Below are positions 52,577 to 63,237 of a stretch of 64,000 nucleotides of DNA, piece by piece (the first letter of the stretch is position 1; each line of letters begins with the position of its first letter). Source of the stretch: JAWKOK01 sp963765875 (GTDB lineage: Bacteria > Chloroflexota > Anaerolineae > Caldilineales > Caldilineaceae); the NCBI GenBank assembly GCA_963765875.1, contig CAVXYK010000011.1:1-64000 (forward strand). The letters run 5' to 3'. A program made the position numbers and the translations under genes. The notes under the pieces were generated by a model. That model was not told the origin of the DNA and made no database searches. It saw only the letters and a list, made by a program, of their open reading frames with translations.

Positions 52577-52960
52577 ATGAGTAGATTTCTGAAACTGATT
52601 GTTGGCCTGTCGGCCATGGCCCTGGTGGTCGCATTGTTGCTGGCGCCGTCATCAGCCGACGCCAAGCGCGGCGGTCAAGGCGGACGCGGCGATGGCCCCG
52701 TCATCTATGTGACCGGACAGGGCTTGTATTACGATTCGATTGTGACGGCAGATCCGTTGCCTATGAAGGGCAAATTCCAGAAGTTGGAACCTGGTGGCCC
52801 CACCGGCTTGCAGACCGAGTTCGGCCCCGGCGACAAAGGCTATGTGGGTGGACGCTGGTGGCTGGATCTGAACGGCAACGGCGAGATGGATCCGGCCGGC
52901 GAGGATGGAGACAAGTACTTCTCCTGTCCGCTGCTGGGTCCGGGTCGGACAGCACCGTAG
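52577..52960 (+). CDS. Small secreted protein of unknown function
   Basis: A 127-residue protein from ATG 52577 with an excellent GAGGAGG site. It has a clear signal peptide (MSRFLKLIVGLSAMALVVAL, cleavage near ADA-KR). The mature part is glycine-rich (KRGGQGGRGDGPVIYVTGQG LYYDSIV) and ends with an Asp/Asn-rich loop (WWLDLNGNGEMDPAGEDGDK), which resembles a single calcium-binding dockerin-like loop, then FSCPLLGPG. I do not recognise the family. A strong terminator lies 50 bp after the stop. The gene appears monocistronic. Confidence 0.65.
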   Translation: MSRFLKLIVGLSAMALVVALLLAPSSADAKRGGQGGRGDGPVIYVTGQGLYYDSIVTADPLPMKGKFQKLEPGGPTGLQTEFGPGDKGYVGGRWWLDLNGNGEMDPAGEDGDKYFSCPLLGPGRTAP

Positions 52961-53010
52961 CACTACGGTGGATGAGAGTCTGAAAGAGGAGAGCAGGCGC
53001 TGGAATCAAA

Positions 53011-53054
53011 AAAGAAGAGGCCGATCTTCCGAGGAAGATCGGCCTCTTCTTTTT
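53011..53054. terminator. Bidirectional intrinsic terminator
   Basis: AAAGAAGAGGCCGATCTTCC pairs with GGAAGATCGGCCTCTTCTTT, a perfect 20-bp stem with a 2-3 base loop. The left arm starts in an A run and the right arm ends in a T run, so it terminates both the small secreted protein gene (plus) and the helicase gene (minus). Confidence 0.9.
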
Positions 53055-53110
53055 GTCTATCTAGAATTCTCGAAAGCAGGCATTACCTGCGTCGATGGTC
53101 CTATTAGTTG

Positions 53111-54508
53111 TTACTGCCCTGCGAGGAACTCTTGCGCTTGGGAAAGCGACGACGGCGCGAGGGCTTGGAGCCATTGCTGCTGCCCGATCGTCTTGGATCC
53201 GTTGCTCTGGCTGCTGCCGGAGCTAGTGGAGGACCCGTTGGAGCCGGACTGCGACTGACTGCCGTTGCTGTTGTTCCCGTTGCTCTGGTTCGAATTTGAC
53301 GACGACCTGCGTCGTCGATTCGAACGATTCGAATTGCCCCTCTTCGACGAACTCTGGCCAGGCTGGGCTTGGCCGGGCACATAACCGAGGTAGTCGAAAT
53401 CTTCCATCTGGCGTCGTTCAATCTGCATACCCAGCACCCGCTCGATCTCACGCACCATGGGCGCATCATCATCCACGGAGAAGGTGAAGGCCTCGCCGGT
53501 CTGATGGGCGCGGCCGGTGCGGCCGATGCGATGGGTGTAGGCGTCCACCGTGTCGGGCATGTCGAAGTTGATCACATGCGAGATCTCGGTCACGTCGATG
53601 CCGCGGGCGGCGATGTCGGTGGCGACCAGGATGTCGAACTTGCCGTCGCGGAAGCCGTTGATGGCGGCCTGGCGCCGGTTCTGGGCCATGTTGCCCTGCA
53701 GGGCCGAGACGCGATAGCCGCGCTTGTCCAGATCCTGGGCCAGGAAGCGGGCACGTCGTTTGGTGCGCGTGAAGATCGAGCACGCGACCGGTGGCCGTGC
53801 GCTGCAACATGGTGAAGAGCATCTTCTTCTTGAGACCGTCGGTCACCGGATAGAGCGCATGGGAGACCGTCTTGGCCGGGGCCAGCATGTCAACCTGCAC
53901 AACCTTGGGCTTGTTGAGGATCTCATCGGCCAGGCCGCGGATGTCCTTGGGCATGGTGGCCGAGAAGAAGAGCGTCTGGCGCTTGGCCGGCAGTTGCCTG
54001 AGGATGCGACGGATGTCGGGCAGGAAGCCCATGTCGCACATGCGGTCGGCCTCGTCCAGCACCAGCACTTCGACGTTGGAGAGGTCGATGGCTTTGTCGC
54101 CCAGCAGGTCGAGCAGGCGTCCGGGACAGGCGACGACAATCTCTGCGCCGCGGCTGATCTTCTCGATCTGGGGCCGCTTGCTGACACCGCCGTAGACGGT
54201 GATGCTGCGGATCCCGGTTCTGCCGCTCAACTGCTGTGGCGGACTCGTGGATCTGCTCGGCCAGCTCGCGGGTCGGCGCCACGATCAGCACGCGTATCTT
54301 GCGCATCGGCCCTTTGGTCAGGCGTTGCAGGATGGGCAGCATGAAGGCTGCGGTCTTGCCGGTGCCGGTCTGGGCCAGGCCCAACACGTCGCGCCCTGAA
54401 AGCACGATGGGGATGGCCTGCTGTTGGATCGGGGTGGGTGTCGGTGTAACCGGCGGCTTTGACCCCCGCATAAATGCGCGGATCGAGGGAAAACTGTTGA
54501 AAACTCAA
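53111..54508 (-). CDS. DEAD-box RNA helicase with low-complexity tail, three frameshifts
   Basis: About 465 residues joined from TTG 54508 (AAGGAG upstream). Motifs in order: TPTPIQQQAIPIVLSGRDV, Walker A AQTGTGKTAAFMLPIL, PTRELAEQIHESA, DEAD-type VLDEADRMCDMGFL, SAT in FFSATMPKDI, then ATDIAARGIDVTEISHV, and HRIGRTGRAHQTGEAF. Single extra bases near 54438, 54225 and 53779 interrupt the frame; all halves are conserved, so it looks like a good gene with sequencing indels. The C-terminal 75 residues are a Ser/Asn/Gln/Arg-rich tail (NRRRRSSSNSNQSNGNNSNG), likely disordered and RNA-binding or condensate-forming. The role is RNA unwinding in ribosome assembly or cold response. Confidence 0.88.
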
Positions 54509-55052
54509 AATGTACTCCTTGACTTCGATGAGCCAAGTCGCACTCTCAGCCCTCATTGGTGCGACAGCCGTTGCCGCCGCTTGGCCCGGCGAACGAGATT
54601 GTTCGCAGGCACAAGCGCTCATTATGGGGGCAATGCTCGTTTATGGCAACTCCGGCCATGCGTGGAGTGCATTCTACGCAGAGAGCGAGATTGCACGTGC
54701 CGGGGGCGATCCAGTCCAATTTGGTCGCACAATCAGTTCGTGGACCGTTCCCGGCACGTTATGGTCCGAATCTGCCATACACCCCCTCCATCAAGACGCG
54801 GTGCCCACATTGACCGACAAAACTGTCGCTTTTGGACGGCATACAGACGCGCACTATTGATAGACTCCACTAGCAGTCTGTCGGAGGGACCCAAAAATGG
54901 ACCGCTGATTAGGCGAGTAGGCGGAAACAGCCTGATTTTTCCGATTTTATCCGGAAATCAGCCTCATCCGCGAATCCGGGTCCATTACCGCTACCTGAAA
55001 AGTTGACCCAAAGCTTCATTCTGTACGCAAACTTGTGTTGAAAGGAAACAGT
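54509..55052. other. Gene-free stretch between divergent genes
   Basis: About 540 bp. Overlapping frames of up to 116 codons exist but have no recognisable content. The part 54880-55000 (GGACCGCTGATTAGGCG ... CCTCATCCGCGAATCCGGGT) resembles the intergenic repeat at 62100-62185 (ATCCGCCTCATCCGCCAAAT CCGCGGTCTA). The promoters of the helicase and of the large repeat protein should be here. Confidence 0.45.
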
Positions 55053-58000
55053 ATGTACGTGGTCACAAACGTTTTCAGAAGGCTACTAGCCCTGCTCGCA
55101 GTCGTATCGGTAATCGCAACCGCGATGCCGTCGGCTGCGACCGCGCAGACGAACAACATTGCAGAAGGCACTTCGGTCCTCTACCTGCCCACTGTGATCA
55201 CCGAGACCGACTCGAGTCAGTTGTGCGCCGGAGACCATTCGGCGACACTGGCTGTGCGAATGTCCGGCGCCATTGCCGACACCGATACGGTCGTTCGGGT
55301 CGCGTTCAACAAACCGATGGGCGACAGTGCCGCTGATCCGGGTAACTATACGGTCACCCAGGCGGAGCCGGCCGGATCAGGCAATTCATTGGCCGTGACG
55401 GCGGCAACGTTTGTCGACTGCACCCGAACCGTCGTCCAACTGGTCACCGAGCCGCAGGAAGAGATCACCTACCAGGTCAGCGCCGCCAATGTTGAAGACA
55501 TATTCAGCAACGCCCTGTCCGCAGCCGGCAACGGGGCCGACCTGATAACAAGCGCCTCCTTCCGGGGCATCTCCTCAAAAGGCAAATCCAAGGACCCGGA
55601 CCGCGACGGTCTGCGCACCGAGGACGAAAGGGATGGTTGGCAGATCCTGGTGATCGGCGCCAATCGTGCAGTGGAACGGCGACACGTGACCAGCGATCCG
55701 AATGACGCTGACTCCGACGATGACGGATTGGGTGATGCCGATGAGAAGCTGCGCGGCCTTGATCCCCGTCAATCTGACACCGACGGTGACGGTCTCTCCG
55801 ATTTCCAGGAACTTGAGGTGACCGATACCGATCCCAACACCCAGGACACAGACGGCGACGGTGTAGCCGACGGAACCGAGGTCAACGACTTCGGTACGTC
55901 GCCGACCGTGGCCGACACCCAGGAGCCACGGGTCGTCGAACGCCATCGCCAAGAGCAATACCGTCGTCGAGGTCACCTTCAGCGCGCCGATGGATGACAA
56001 CGCTGTGGATCCGACCAACTACGAGATCGTCGAAGAGATCGATAGGGGCGTCGCTGCCGCCGACCTGGTGGAGGCCGCGCAAAGCGAGGCCATCGACAAT
56101 TCTCGCCTCGATGTCACTCAAGCTGAATTCCGAGACGCCGCCCGCGACGTGGTGGTGCTCACGACAAGATCCCAGGCCGACCTGCGCTATCGGCTGACCG
56201 CGACCTCCATGCGTGACGCCTTTGGCCATCCCTTTGCGCCCACCCAGAATGTGCAGGGCGTGATCGTCGACCCGACCACGGCCAACTTCTACGGGCGGCC
56301 GCCCGGCAGCAGCGAAATTGTCGACAGTGACGGCGACGGCCTGACAGACAACACCGAGCAGGACGGCTGGATGGTCGACATCAAATATGCCGACGGCACC
56401 GTCAATTCGTACCATGTCACCAGCGATCCGGACGATCCCGACACCGACCTGGATGGCATCGGTGACCGCGACGAGCAGACCTACAAGACCGATCCGCGCG
56501 CGTCGGACACCGACGCCGATCAGTTGACCGACTACCAGGAACTCAACATCATCTACACTGCGCCGGACGACCAGGACTCCGACGGTGACAGCCTGGCCGA
56601 TGGCCTGGAGTTCAACTTCTTCAAGACGTCACCCATCTTTGCCGACACCGACGGCGATCAGATTTCGGATGTCGACGAGGTCAATGCCGCCATCCGCAAC
56701 CCGCGCGTGGCCGATCTGCCGGAGCCGGCCATCGAGATCGGCGAGATCGGCCTGCGCCTCGACGTGCGCTTCACCGAAGAGACGGCCAGCGAGACGCGTG
56801 AACTCGATACCAAATCGGTGGAATCGTCGCTGACCCAGAGCGACAGCCGCGGCTACTCCAACATGAACGCCAACACGCAGGAGGCCATGACATCGCTGAC
56901 CGTCGGTACTTCGTACGAGGTCCAGGGAAGCATCCTGGGGCCGAAAGGGACGTTCAACTCATCGGTCGAAGCGAGAGCAGTTGGACCGGTCAGTGGACGT
57001 CGGAGCACACGAGCACATCCGAACGCCAGACAGAGCGGGCTTACCAGGAATCGCTTTCCACCGAGGCGGAGAAGACACTGGGCTCGACCGTCACCCGCGA
57101 AGTGGTGGGCGCGCAGATGCAGGTCACGCTCTTCCTCAAGAACGCCAGCAATCTCGCCTACACCGTCCGCAACCTGCAGATCACGGCCCTGATCCAGGAT
57201 CCGCAGAATCCGACACGCCTCACGCCGGTGGCGACCCTGCTGCCCGATAATGAGCCGGACGAGGGCTTTACGCTGGGACCGCTGACGCCTGAACGGGGAC
57301 CCTTCATCTTCACCAATGATACGGTCTTTCCCAATCTGGTCGAGAGCCTGATGCAGAATCCGCGCGGCCTGACCTTTGCCATCGCCAACTTCGACATCAC
57401 CGACGAACTGGGGCGAAACTTCGCCTTCAGCTCGCAGGAGGTGGTCGAGCGCACCGGCACCCTGGTCATCGACAACGGCAGCTATGACAGCGACGGCGAT
57501 GGCGAGGGCGATCTGACCGAGTACCACCGCGTGGCCACGGGCACAGGACAGTTGCAGGACACCAATGGCGACGGCCAGGTGGACGAAAACGATTGGCGCG
57601 TCGTCTTTGACGAGACCGGCGACCAGGTCGGCATCACCCTGGCCGACGCCCTCGACGCACTGGGCCTCACCCACTACGATGTGGCCGAGACGCCGGACTC
57701 ATCGTTGACGCCCAAGCAGATCGCCAACAGCTACGCCACCCAGACCGTTCCGAATGGCGACCAGGAGGTTGACGTCATCGTGCGCGTGCGCGAGACGGCG
57801 CGCCAGGAGGGCACGCCCACGGCGTGGGAGATCCTGACGCCGACCGGCATCGACCGCAGCCTGAGCCCGGATGAGCATATCCTCACGGCCGAAGGCGACA
57901 TCAAGCTGGTCTTCGTCGCCGACCTGGATGAGGACCGGCTGCCGGCCAGCCTGGAGTACGTCAACAACTGCTCCGACGCCGCCGCCGACACGGACGGCGA

Positions 58001-59579
58001 CGGTATCACCGATCTGGATGAGGTGCTGATCGGCTGGACAGTGCAGACCGATCGTGGTTCGTTCCAGGTCTTCTCGCGCTGTAGCGTAGAGGACAGCGAC
58101 GGCGACGGGCTGACCGATGACGAGGAGTCCGCCAACACGCCCATCGTCTGCCCTGCCGGCGGCACCGTGTCGGCATCAAAGTGACCGATCCGAGCAGCCG
58201 CGATACAGACGGCGACGGCATCTTCGATCAGGATGAACTCTGCGGCTATGAGGTAACGCTGCGCGTAGACGGCTCCACCATCACGGTGCAGACCGATCCC
58301 ACGGACAGCGACAGCGACGATGACGGCGCGCTCGATGGCGTGGAACGAGAGTTGGGCGGCGACCCGACCGATTCGTCAGACCGCGACAACTTCGCCGACG
58401 ATGACGGCGACCGTGTGATCAATGCCATGGAGGCAACCACGCGCACCATCACCATCACCGGCGTGAGTGCCGCACCAGCGCTCTGCACCAGCGTCTGTGA
58501 TGAAGGACCGAGCATCAGTTATGCAATGGACGATGTGGACGATATCGATGGCGACGGCCTGGTCGACCGTGTGGACCCGGATAGCGACAACGACGGCCTG
58601 AACGACGGCGACGAGTATGACCTGGGCACCGATCCACGGCGGGCCGACACCGACGGCGACGGCCTGACCGATGCGCAAGAGGTCTTCGGCTTCCAACTGC
58701 GCGATGTCGGCGTCTACATGACCGATCCGACCGACGCGGACACGGACAACGACAAACGCTCCGACGGCGACGAGGCCGAACTGAACAACACCGATGAGGC
58801 GAGCTTCTGGATCGTGCGTGCCTACGGTCGCGACCCGGTGCGGGTCTTCAGCGATCCGCTGATCGCGGACGCCGACTTCGACCAGTTGGTGGACGGCGAT
58901 GAGTTTGCCGTAGGCTCCGACCCGACCGATGCCAACACCGATGACGACACACGCAACGACTATCGTGAGGTCGAACTGGATCTGAACCCGCTGATTGCTG
59001 ACTACCAGATCACGGTTCAGTACGTATCGCTCACCACGGCCGATGAGGATGTCGAACGAATTTGGCCTGGCTTTCTTCGATACTCCGAACGACCTCTACT
59101 TCTCGTTGGGCATCCGTCAGCCGGATGCTGCCGACCCGAGCGGTTTGGGCGCATTCCAGTCCGTTGTCCCCTATGGCAACTGGATGGGCGCGTGCACATC
59201 GGACGGGGGAGGGAAGACGAAGGAAACACCCTGCTGGGACGGGCCGGGCGGCGATTTCGACCTTGACTTTCAGATCGATAAGGGCGACACCCTGCTCATC
59301 CCTGAGGAGTATGGATTGGCTACCTTCGCCATAGCCGAAGATCAGCGATTTGCTATCGAGGGTACGATTCAAGAGCGCAGCACCTTCGACCTGAGCGAGA
59401 TCCAGGACGAAACAACATTCGGCGGCCTGAACGGCACTATCGATGCCACGATCGACGGCGTTCAAACGATCGCTGTCTTCGATGGCGAGACGGTCGCCAA
59501 CCAGGAGTCCGTGGAAATGAGTTTTGTGTTGGACGACCTGCCGGACACGACCGTGGTCGTCCGCTATTTCGTCGAGTAG
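55053..59579 (+). CDS. Giant secreted calcium-repeat protein (TSP type 3), four frameshifts
   Basis: About 1,508 residues from ATG 55053 (AAAGGA site), with signal peptide (LLALLAVVSVIATAMPSAAT-AQ). The N-terminus has a lipoprotein-free Ig-like/cohesin-type beta domain (VRVAFNKPMGDSAADPGNYTV), repeated after the first repeat block (FSAPMDDNAVDPTNYEIVEE). About 20 thrombospondin type 3 repeats (D.D.DG..D..E), such as DTDGDGLSDFQE, alternate with beta-rich stretches. The C-terminal 180 residues (FGLAFFDTPNDLYFSLGIRQ...) are another beta domain. Single-base shifts near 55925 (extra), 56970 (missing), 58165 (missing) and 59054 (extra) fragment the frame. It probably binds Ca2+ at the cell surface as an adhesin or scaffold (inference). 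Confidence 0.8.
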
Positions 59580-59609
59580 CATGACGGTCTGATTGAACCT
59601 AGTTTTTCG

Positions 59610-59645
59610 TAGAGACGCCGCGGTCGATGGACCGCGGCGTCTCTA
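59610..59645 (+). terminator. Terminator of the calcium-repeat protein gene
   Basis: TAGAGACGCCGCGGTC and GACCGCGGCGTCTCTA form a perfect 16-bp stem with a 4-base loop, 30 bp after the stop. The U-run is short, but the stem is very stable. Confidence 0.75.
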
Positions 59646-59681
59646 TGTGTTGTGTTCTCACGGATTTCCGAATTCGTTCTG

Positions 59682-59747
59682 GATATTGCAGCCTGAGCCT
59701 GTCGAAGGCGGGTCAACCCGCCTTCGACAGGCTCAGGCTGCAATATC
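59682..59747. repeat. Perfect 66-bp palindrome with CTTCGACAGGCTCAGG motif
   Basis: GATATTGCAGCCTGAGCCTG through GGCGGGT is followed by a 2-base loop and its exact inverted copy, giving 32-bp arms. The motif CCTGTCGAAGGC/GCCTTCGACAGG is a widespread REP-type sequence in bacterial genomes. It lies directly behind the terminator of the large surface protein, before the sensor-kinase gene. Confidence 0.8.
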
Positions 59748-59805
59748 GTTTACCATTCCCATCGATCCAGTTGTACACCCGCCATAGTCCAGGTATCATA
59801 GAACC

Positions 59806-62000
59806 ATGTTGTCCGGAATCTACGTCAACCAACAGGCGCTGGCCGCGCTGACCCAATTGATCCTCATCCTTGCCCTGATGGGTCCGCTGTTGTTCAGGGC
59901 GCACAGATCGCGTGCCACCTTCTTCTATGTGGGTGTCGCTTGCCTCCAGCGTGGCTGCTCGCCGCCATTGTACTGATTGAGGCGCTGACATTCGGCGATG
60001 GCTTGTTGTATGCCTCTGCACTTTGGCACCCGGCCCGTGCCTTTGCCACGCTCTTCGCTGTGCAGTTCGCCTATGTCTTTCCTCGCGGGCCGATGGATCC
60101 ACGACAGCAACGCGGCTGCGCCGAGAAGCGAAGGTTGTGCTCTATCTATCCATCGCTGTGGCGGCGATGGCAACAGGGGTCGCATTTTTGACACTGACCG
60201 GGTTCAAGCGGCCGGATGTTGCCTATTTTGTTGCCAGGCTGGTTGACGGCTGGACCGTGGTTGGTTGGGTCTGGGGAACCCTTGTACTTTGGCGGCGAGC
60301 CGCCGATTTCTCCAGGCCGTGAGCCCTGGACGGAAAGTCTGGAAACAGTGGCTGTTGCCGCGTGGGCGCTATGCACATGTCGCCGTCATCATGGCGCTGG
60401 TCGGTCTGGTTCCCGTGACCGTTGTCGTGCTGCTGGCTATCCAGCCGTTTGCCACGTCGCCGTTCTTCGTCTTCGTCCCCACCATCGGTCTTCTTCTGGC
60501 GTACTTTGCCGGCGGTCTTGTTTTCTACAATTACTCTGAGGAGACCATCTCCGTACTCGTCAAACTCAGCGTGACGACGCTGGCCATCGTGCTCATCTCC
60601 ATCAGCCTGGTCGGGGCCGTTATCGAGCCCCGTTTTCTGGACGCGTTCCAGCGGCTTGCAGGCGATGGGACATCCGTCGATTTTCTGGTGGCCCAGCGCG
60701 CCTATCTGCACGAAATGATGCTGCCGCTCTTCTGGCTGCTGATTGGCCTGAGCGCCTTCATCCTGCTCGGCTTCCCCTTCTTCTTCCGCTACATTCTGGT
60801 CGTGCCGCTGCGCAGCCTGATGACCTCGGTCGGCGCTGTGGATCGGGGCGACCTCACCGCCCGGGCCACCGTCTACTTCCCCGATGAAATCGGCGTTGTC
60901 ACCGATGCCTTCAACCGCATGGTCGCCTCAGTCGAACAGGTTGAGGATGGCCTTGAGGCGCAGGTGGCCGCACGCACCGAGGCGCTGGCCGAAGCCACCG
61001 ACCGGGCTGAAGCTGCCAACAAGGCCAAGAGCGACTTCCTGGCCCACATGAGCCACGAACTGCGCACGCCGCTCAACGGCATCCTGGGCTATGCCCAGAT
61101 CCTACAGGCTGAGGCCGGGCTCACGCCGCTCCAGGCCAGGGGCGTCGACGACCATCTACGCCAGTGGTCGCCATCTGCTCACGCTGATCGACGACATTCT
61201 TGACCTCTCCCGCATCGAGGCGGATCGGCTGGAACTGGCCATTGCCGACTTCTCACTGAGCGATCTGCTTGAGGGTTTGGTGCAGATGCTGGCGTTTGCC
61301 GCCGAGGAGAAGGGGATTCAGTTGGCATCAACTGCGGAGCCGGACCTGCCGACGCGCATCGAGGGTGATGAGCGGCGGCTGCGCCAGGTGTTGATCAACC
61401 TGATCGGCAATGCGATCAAATTTACCCAGACGGGCCAGGTCCTGCTCCAGGTGTCACGACTGGACGCCGACAATCGACAGGAGAGGCATGTTGTTTTACG
61501 CTTTGAAGTGATCGACAGCGGGATCGGGCTGTCGGCTGATCAGATCGAGGAGATCTTCTCGCCCTTCGAACAGGCCAACCACGGTAAGTTTCCTGCCGAG
61601 GGCGTTGGCCTGGGGTTGCCCATCAGCCAGCGTCTTGTCCAACTCATGGGTGGTGAGATTCAGGTGGAGAGCCAGCCGGGTTTGGGCAGCCGCTTCTGGT
61701 TTGACCTGATAGTTCCCTGCGTCGAGGACGCGCCGAACATGGTCCAGCGATTCGCAACAACGCCAGGCGGCTCCGCAGCCAGATGTCGCCGTGGAGAAGC
61801 CCGAGGTTGCGCTGCCGCCGCCGGCCGTGCGAGCGCCATTCTACGAGCTGGCCGTCATGGGCGACATGCAAGGCATCGAACAAGAAGCGACCCGGCTGGC
61901 CGCCGAGTCGGATCTCTACCGACCCTTTGCGGAGCAGTTGCTGGCCCTGGCCGCAAATTTCGACGATGCGGGTATTTTGGCGCTGGTTCGGCCTGACTGA
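59806..62000 (+). CDS. Multi-TM sensor histidine kinase, about five frameshifts
   Basis: Joined from ATG 59806, about 730 residues. The N-terminal half has nine or so TM helices (LTQLILILALMGPLL; PPAWLLAAIVLIEAL; VVLYLSIAVAAMATGVAFLT; YAHVAVIMALVGLVPVTVVV; FWLLIGLSAFILLGFPFFFR), then HAMP (VVPLRSLMTSVGAVDRGDLT), a coiled coil, HisKA (SDFLAHMSHELRTPLNGILG) and HATPase_c (NLIGNAIKFTQTGQVLL; GLGLPISQRLVQLMGGEIQV). A 70-residue C-terminal helical tail (ALPPPAVRAPFYELAVMGDM) follows. Frame changes lie near 59938, 60115, 60315, 61155 and 61775; each side matches one continuous kinase. It probably signals to the REC-LuxR regulator encoded next. Confidence 0.75.
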
Positions 62001-62044
62001 AGGTACACTTGGGCAATGGCATTTGCCCATTACGTATCGATGCT

Positions 62045-62185
62045 GCCATGTAGGGCGGAATGGTATTCCGCCTGGCTGGGCTAGGCATAGCAAAGCTAGT
62101 CGGATTACCAATCCGACCTACGGAACGGACCCGACCTATCGAGTCGGGCAGATCCGCCTCATCCGCCAAATCCGCGGTCTATTAC
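62045..62185. repeat. Intergenic hairpin repeats
   Basis: Short palindromes GTAGGGCGGAATGGTATTCC GCC and GTCGGATTACCAATCCGAC, then ACCCGACCTATCGAGTCGGG and ATCCGCCTCATCCGCCAAAT. These are typical dispersed intergenic repeats; a related segment is near 54950. They lie between the kinase and regulator genes. Confidence 0.5.
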
Positions 62186-62227
62186 ATTGATAGAAACCAA
62201 GCGCCATCATGAACGACGGAGAACCCA

Positions 62228-63237
62228 ATGTCTGTTGCACCCGACACACGCACCATTCTCATCATCGACGACACCGTCAACAATCTGCGTGTTGCCGTGG
62301 ATCTGCTGCGCGCCTACGGGTTTCGCATTCTCACCGCCTCCAATGGCGAAGACGGCCTGGCCCGTGCCCTGCTGGCCAAGCCCGATCTGATCCTGCTCGA
62401 CATTCGCATGCCCGGCATCGACGGGCTGGAGACCTGCCGCCGCCTCAAAGCCAATCCGGAGACAGCGTCCACGCCGGTCATTTTCATGACCGCGCTGACC
62501 GATACCGATGACAAGGTGCGCGGCTTCGAGGTGGGCGGTGTGGACTATGTGACCAAGCCCTTCGATGCCGGCGAACTGCTGGCGCGTGTACGCACACATC
62601 TGGAACTGAGCGATCTGCGTCTACATTTGACCCAACGTGTCCAGGAACGTACGGCTGCGTTGACTGAGGAAGTGGCAATGCGCAAGCGCAGCCAGGAAGA
62701 ACAGGCGCAGTTGCTCGAACTGCTTCGGCAGCAGAGCGAGCAATTGCGCCAACTCACCCGACAGTCATTGGCGCGGGAAGAGGCGGAGGCCGGCTTGGCC
62801 GGCAATGTGCGCGGTCACATCATTCCGCGGCTGGAGGCTGTGCGAATTGTGTTGACGCAAATGCACCACTTGTTTCAATCGCAGCGCGAGTTGCTGGATG
62901 TGTCGATCGTCGACAACCTGGAAGGCCAACTTGCCCACGGTTTGAGCCTGCAAAACAGAGCGTTGGACGAGCTACGTCAAGCCACAGCCATCGAAAACCA
63001 GGATGCAAACAGGTCCACGCAATCTGCGCAACGAACTTGCTCCTCAAACTGACCACACGCGAGTACGAGGTGCTCCAACTCATCGCCCAGGGCAAGAGCA
63101 ACAGCGAGATCGCCGAGATCCTCGTCGTCTCTCGCTCCACGGTGAGTTCGTACCGCACCCGCATCATGCGCAAGCTCGGGATAGAGGATGCCGCTGCGCT
63201 GTTGCGCTTTGTGATGGAACAGCGCCTGGCCGCGTGA
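62228..63237 (+). CDS. REC - coiled coil - LuxR response regulator, one frameshift
   Basis: About 336 residues joined. An N-terminal receiver (RTILIIDDTVNNLRVAVDLL; phospho-Asp in LILLDIRMPGIDGLETCRRL; Thr in FMTALT; Lys in YVTKPFDAGELLARV) is followed by a 120-residue Gln/Glu/Arg-rich coiled coil (LTQRVQERTAALTEEVAMRK). The C-terminal LuxR helix-turn-helix is LTTREYEVLQLIAQGKSNSE IAEILVVSRSTVSSY. One missing base near 63036 separates coil and HTH. The unusually long linker between receiver and HTH could serve dimerisation or partner binding. The kinase encoded upstream, in the same direction, is the probable partner. The 3' end overlaps the opposite-strand rhodanese frame. Confidence 0.8.

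Noticed and set aside
53369..54344. Long plus-strand frames opposite the helicase gene
   Set aside because: Antisense shadows of a conserved DEAD-box protein.
54510..54860. 116-codon plus-strand frame upstream of the large repeat protein
   Set aside because: No ribosome site and no recognisable sequence; three frames are equally open in this GC-rich gap.
55700..58960. Repetitive DNA in the large gene as a non-coding tandem repeat
   Set aside because: The repeats are in frame and code for DxDxDG calcium loops separated by unique protein sequence.
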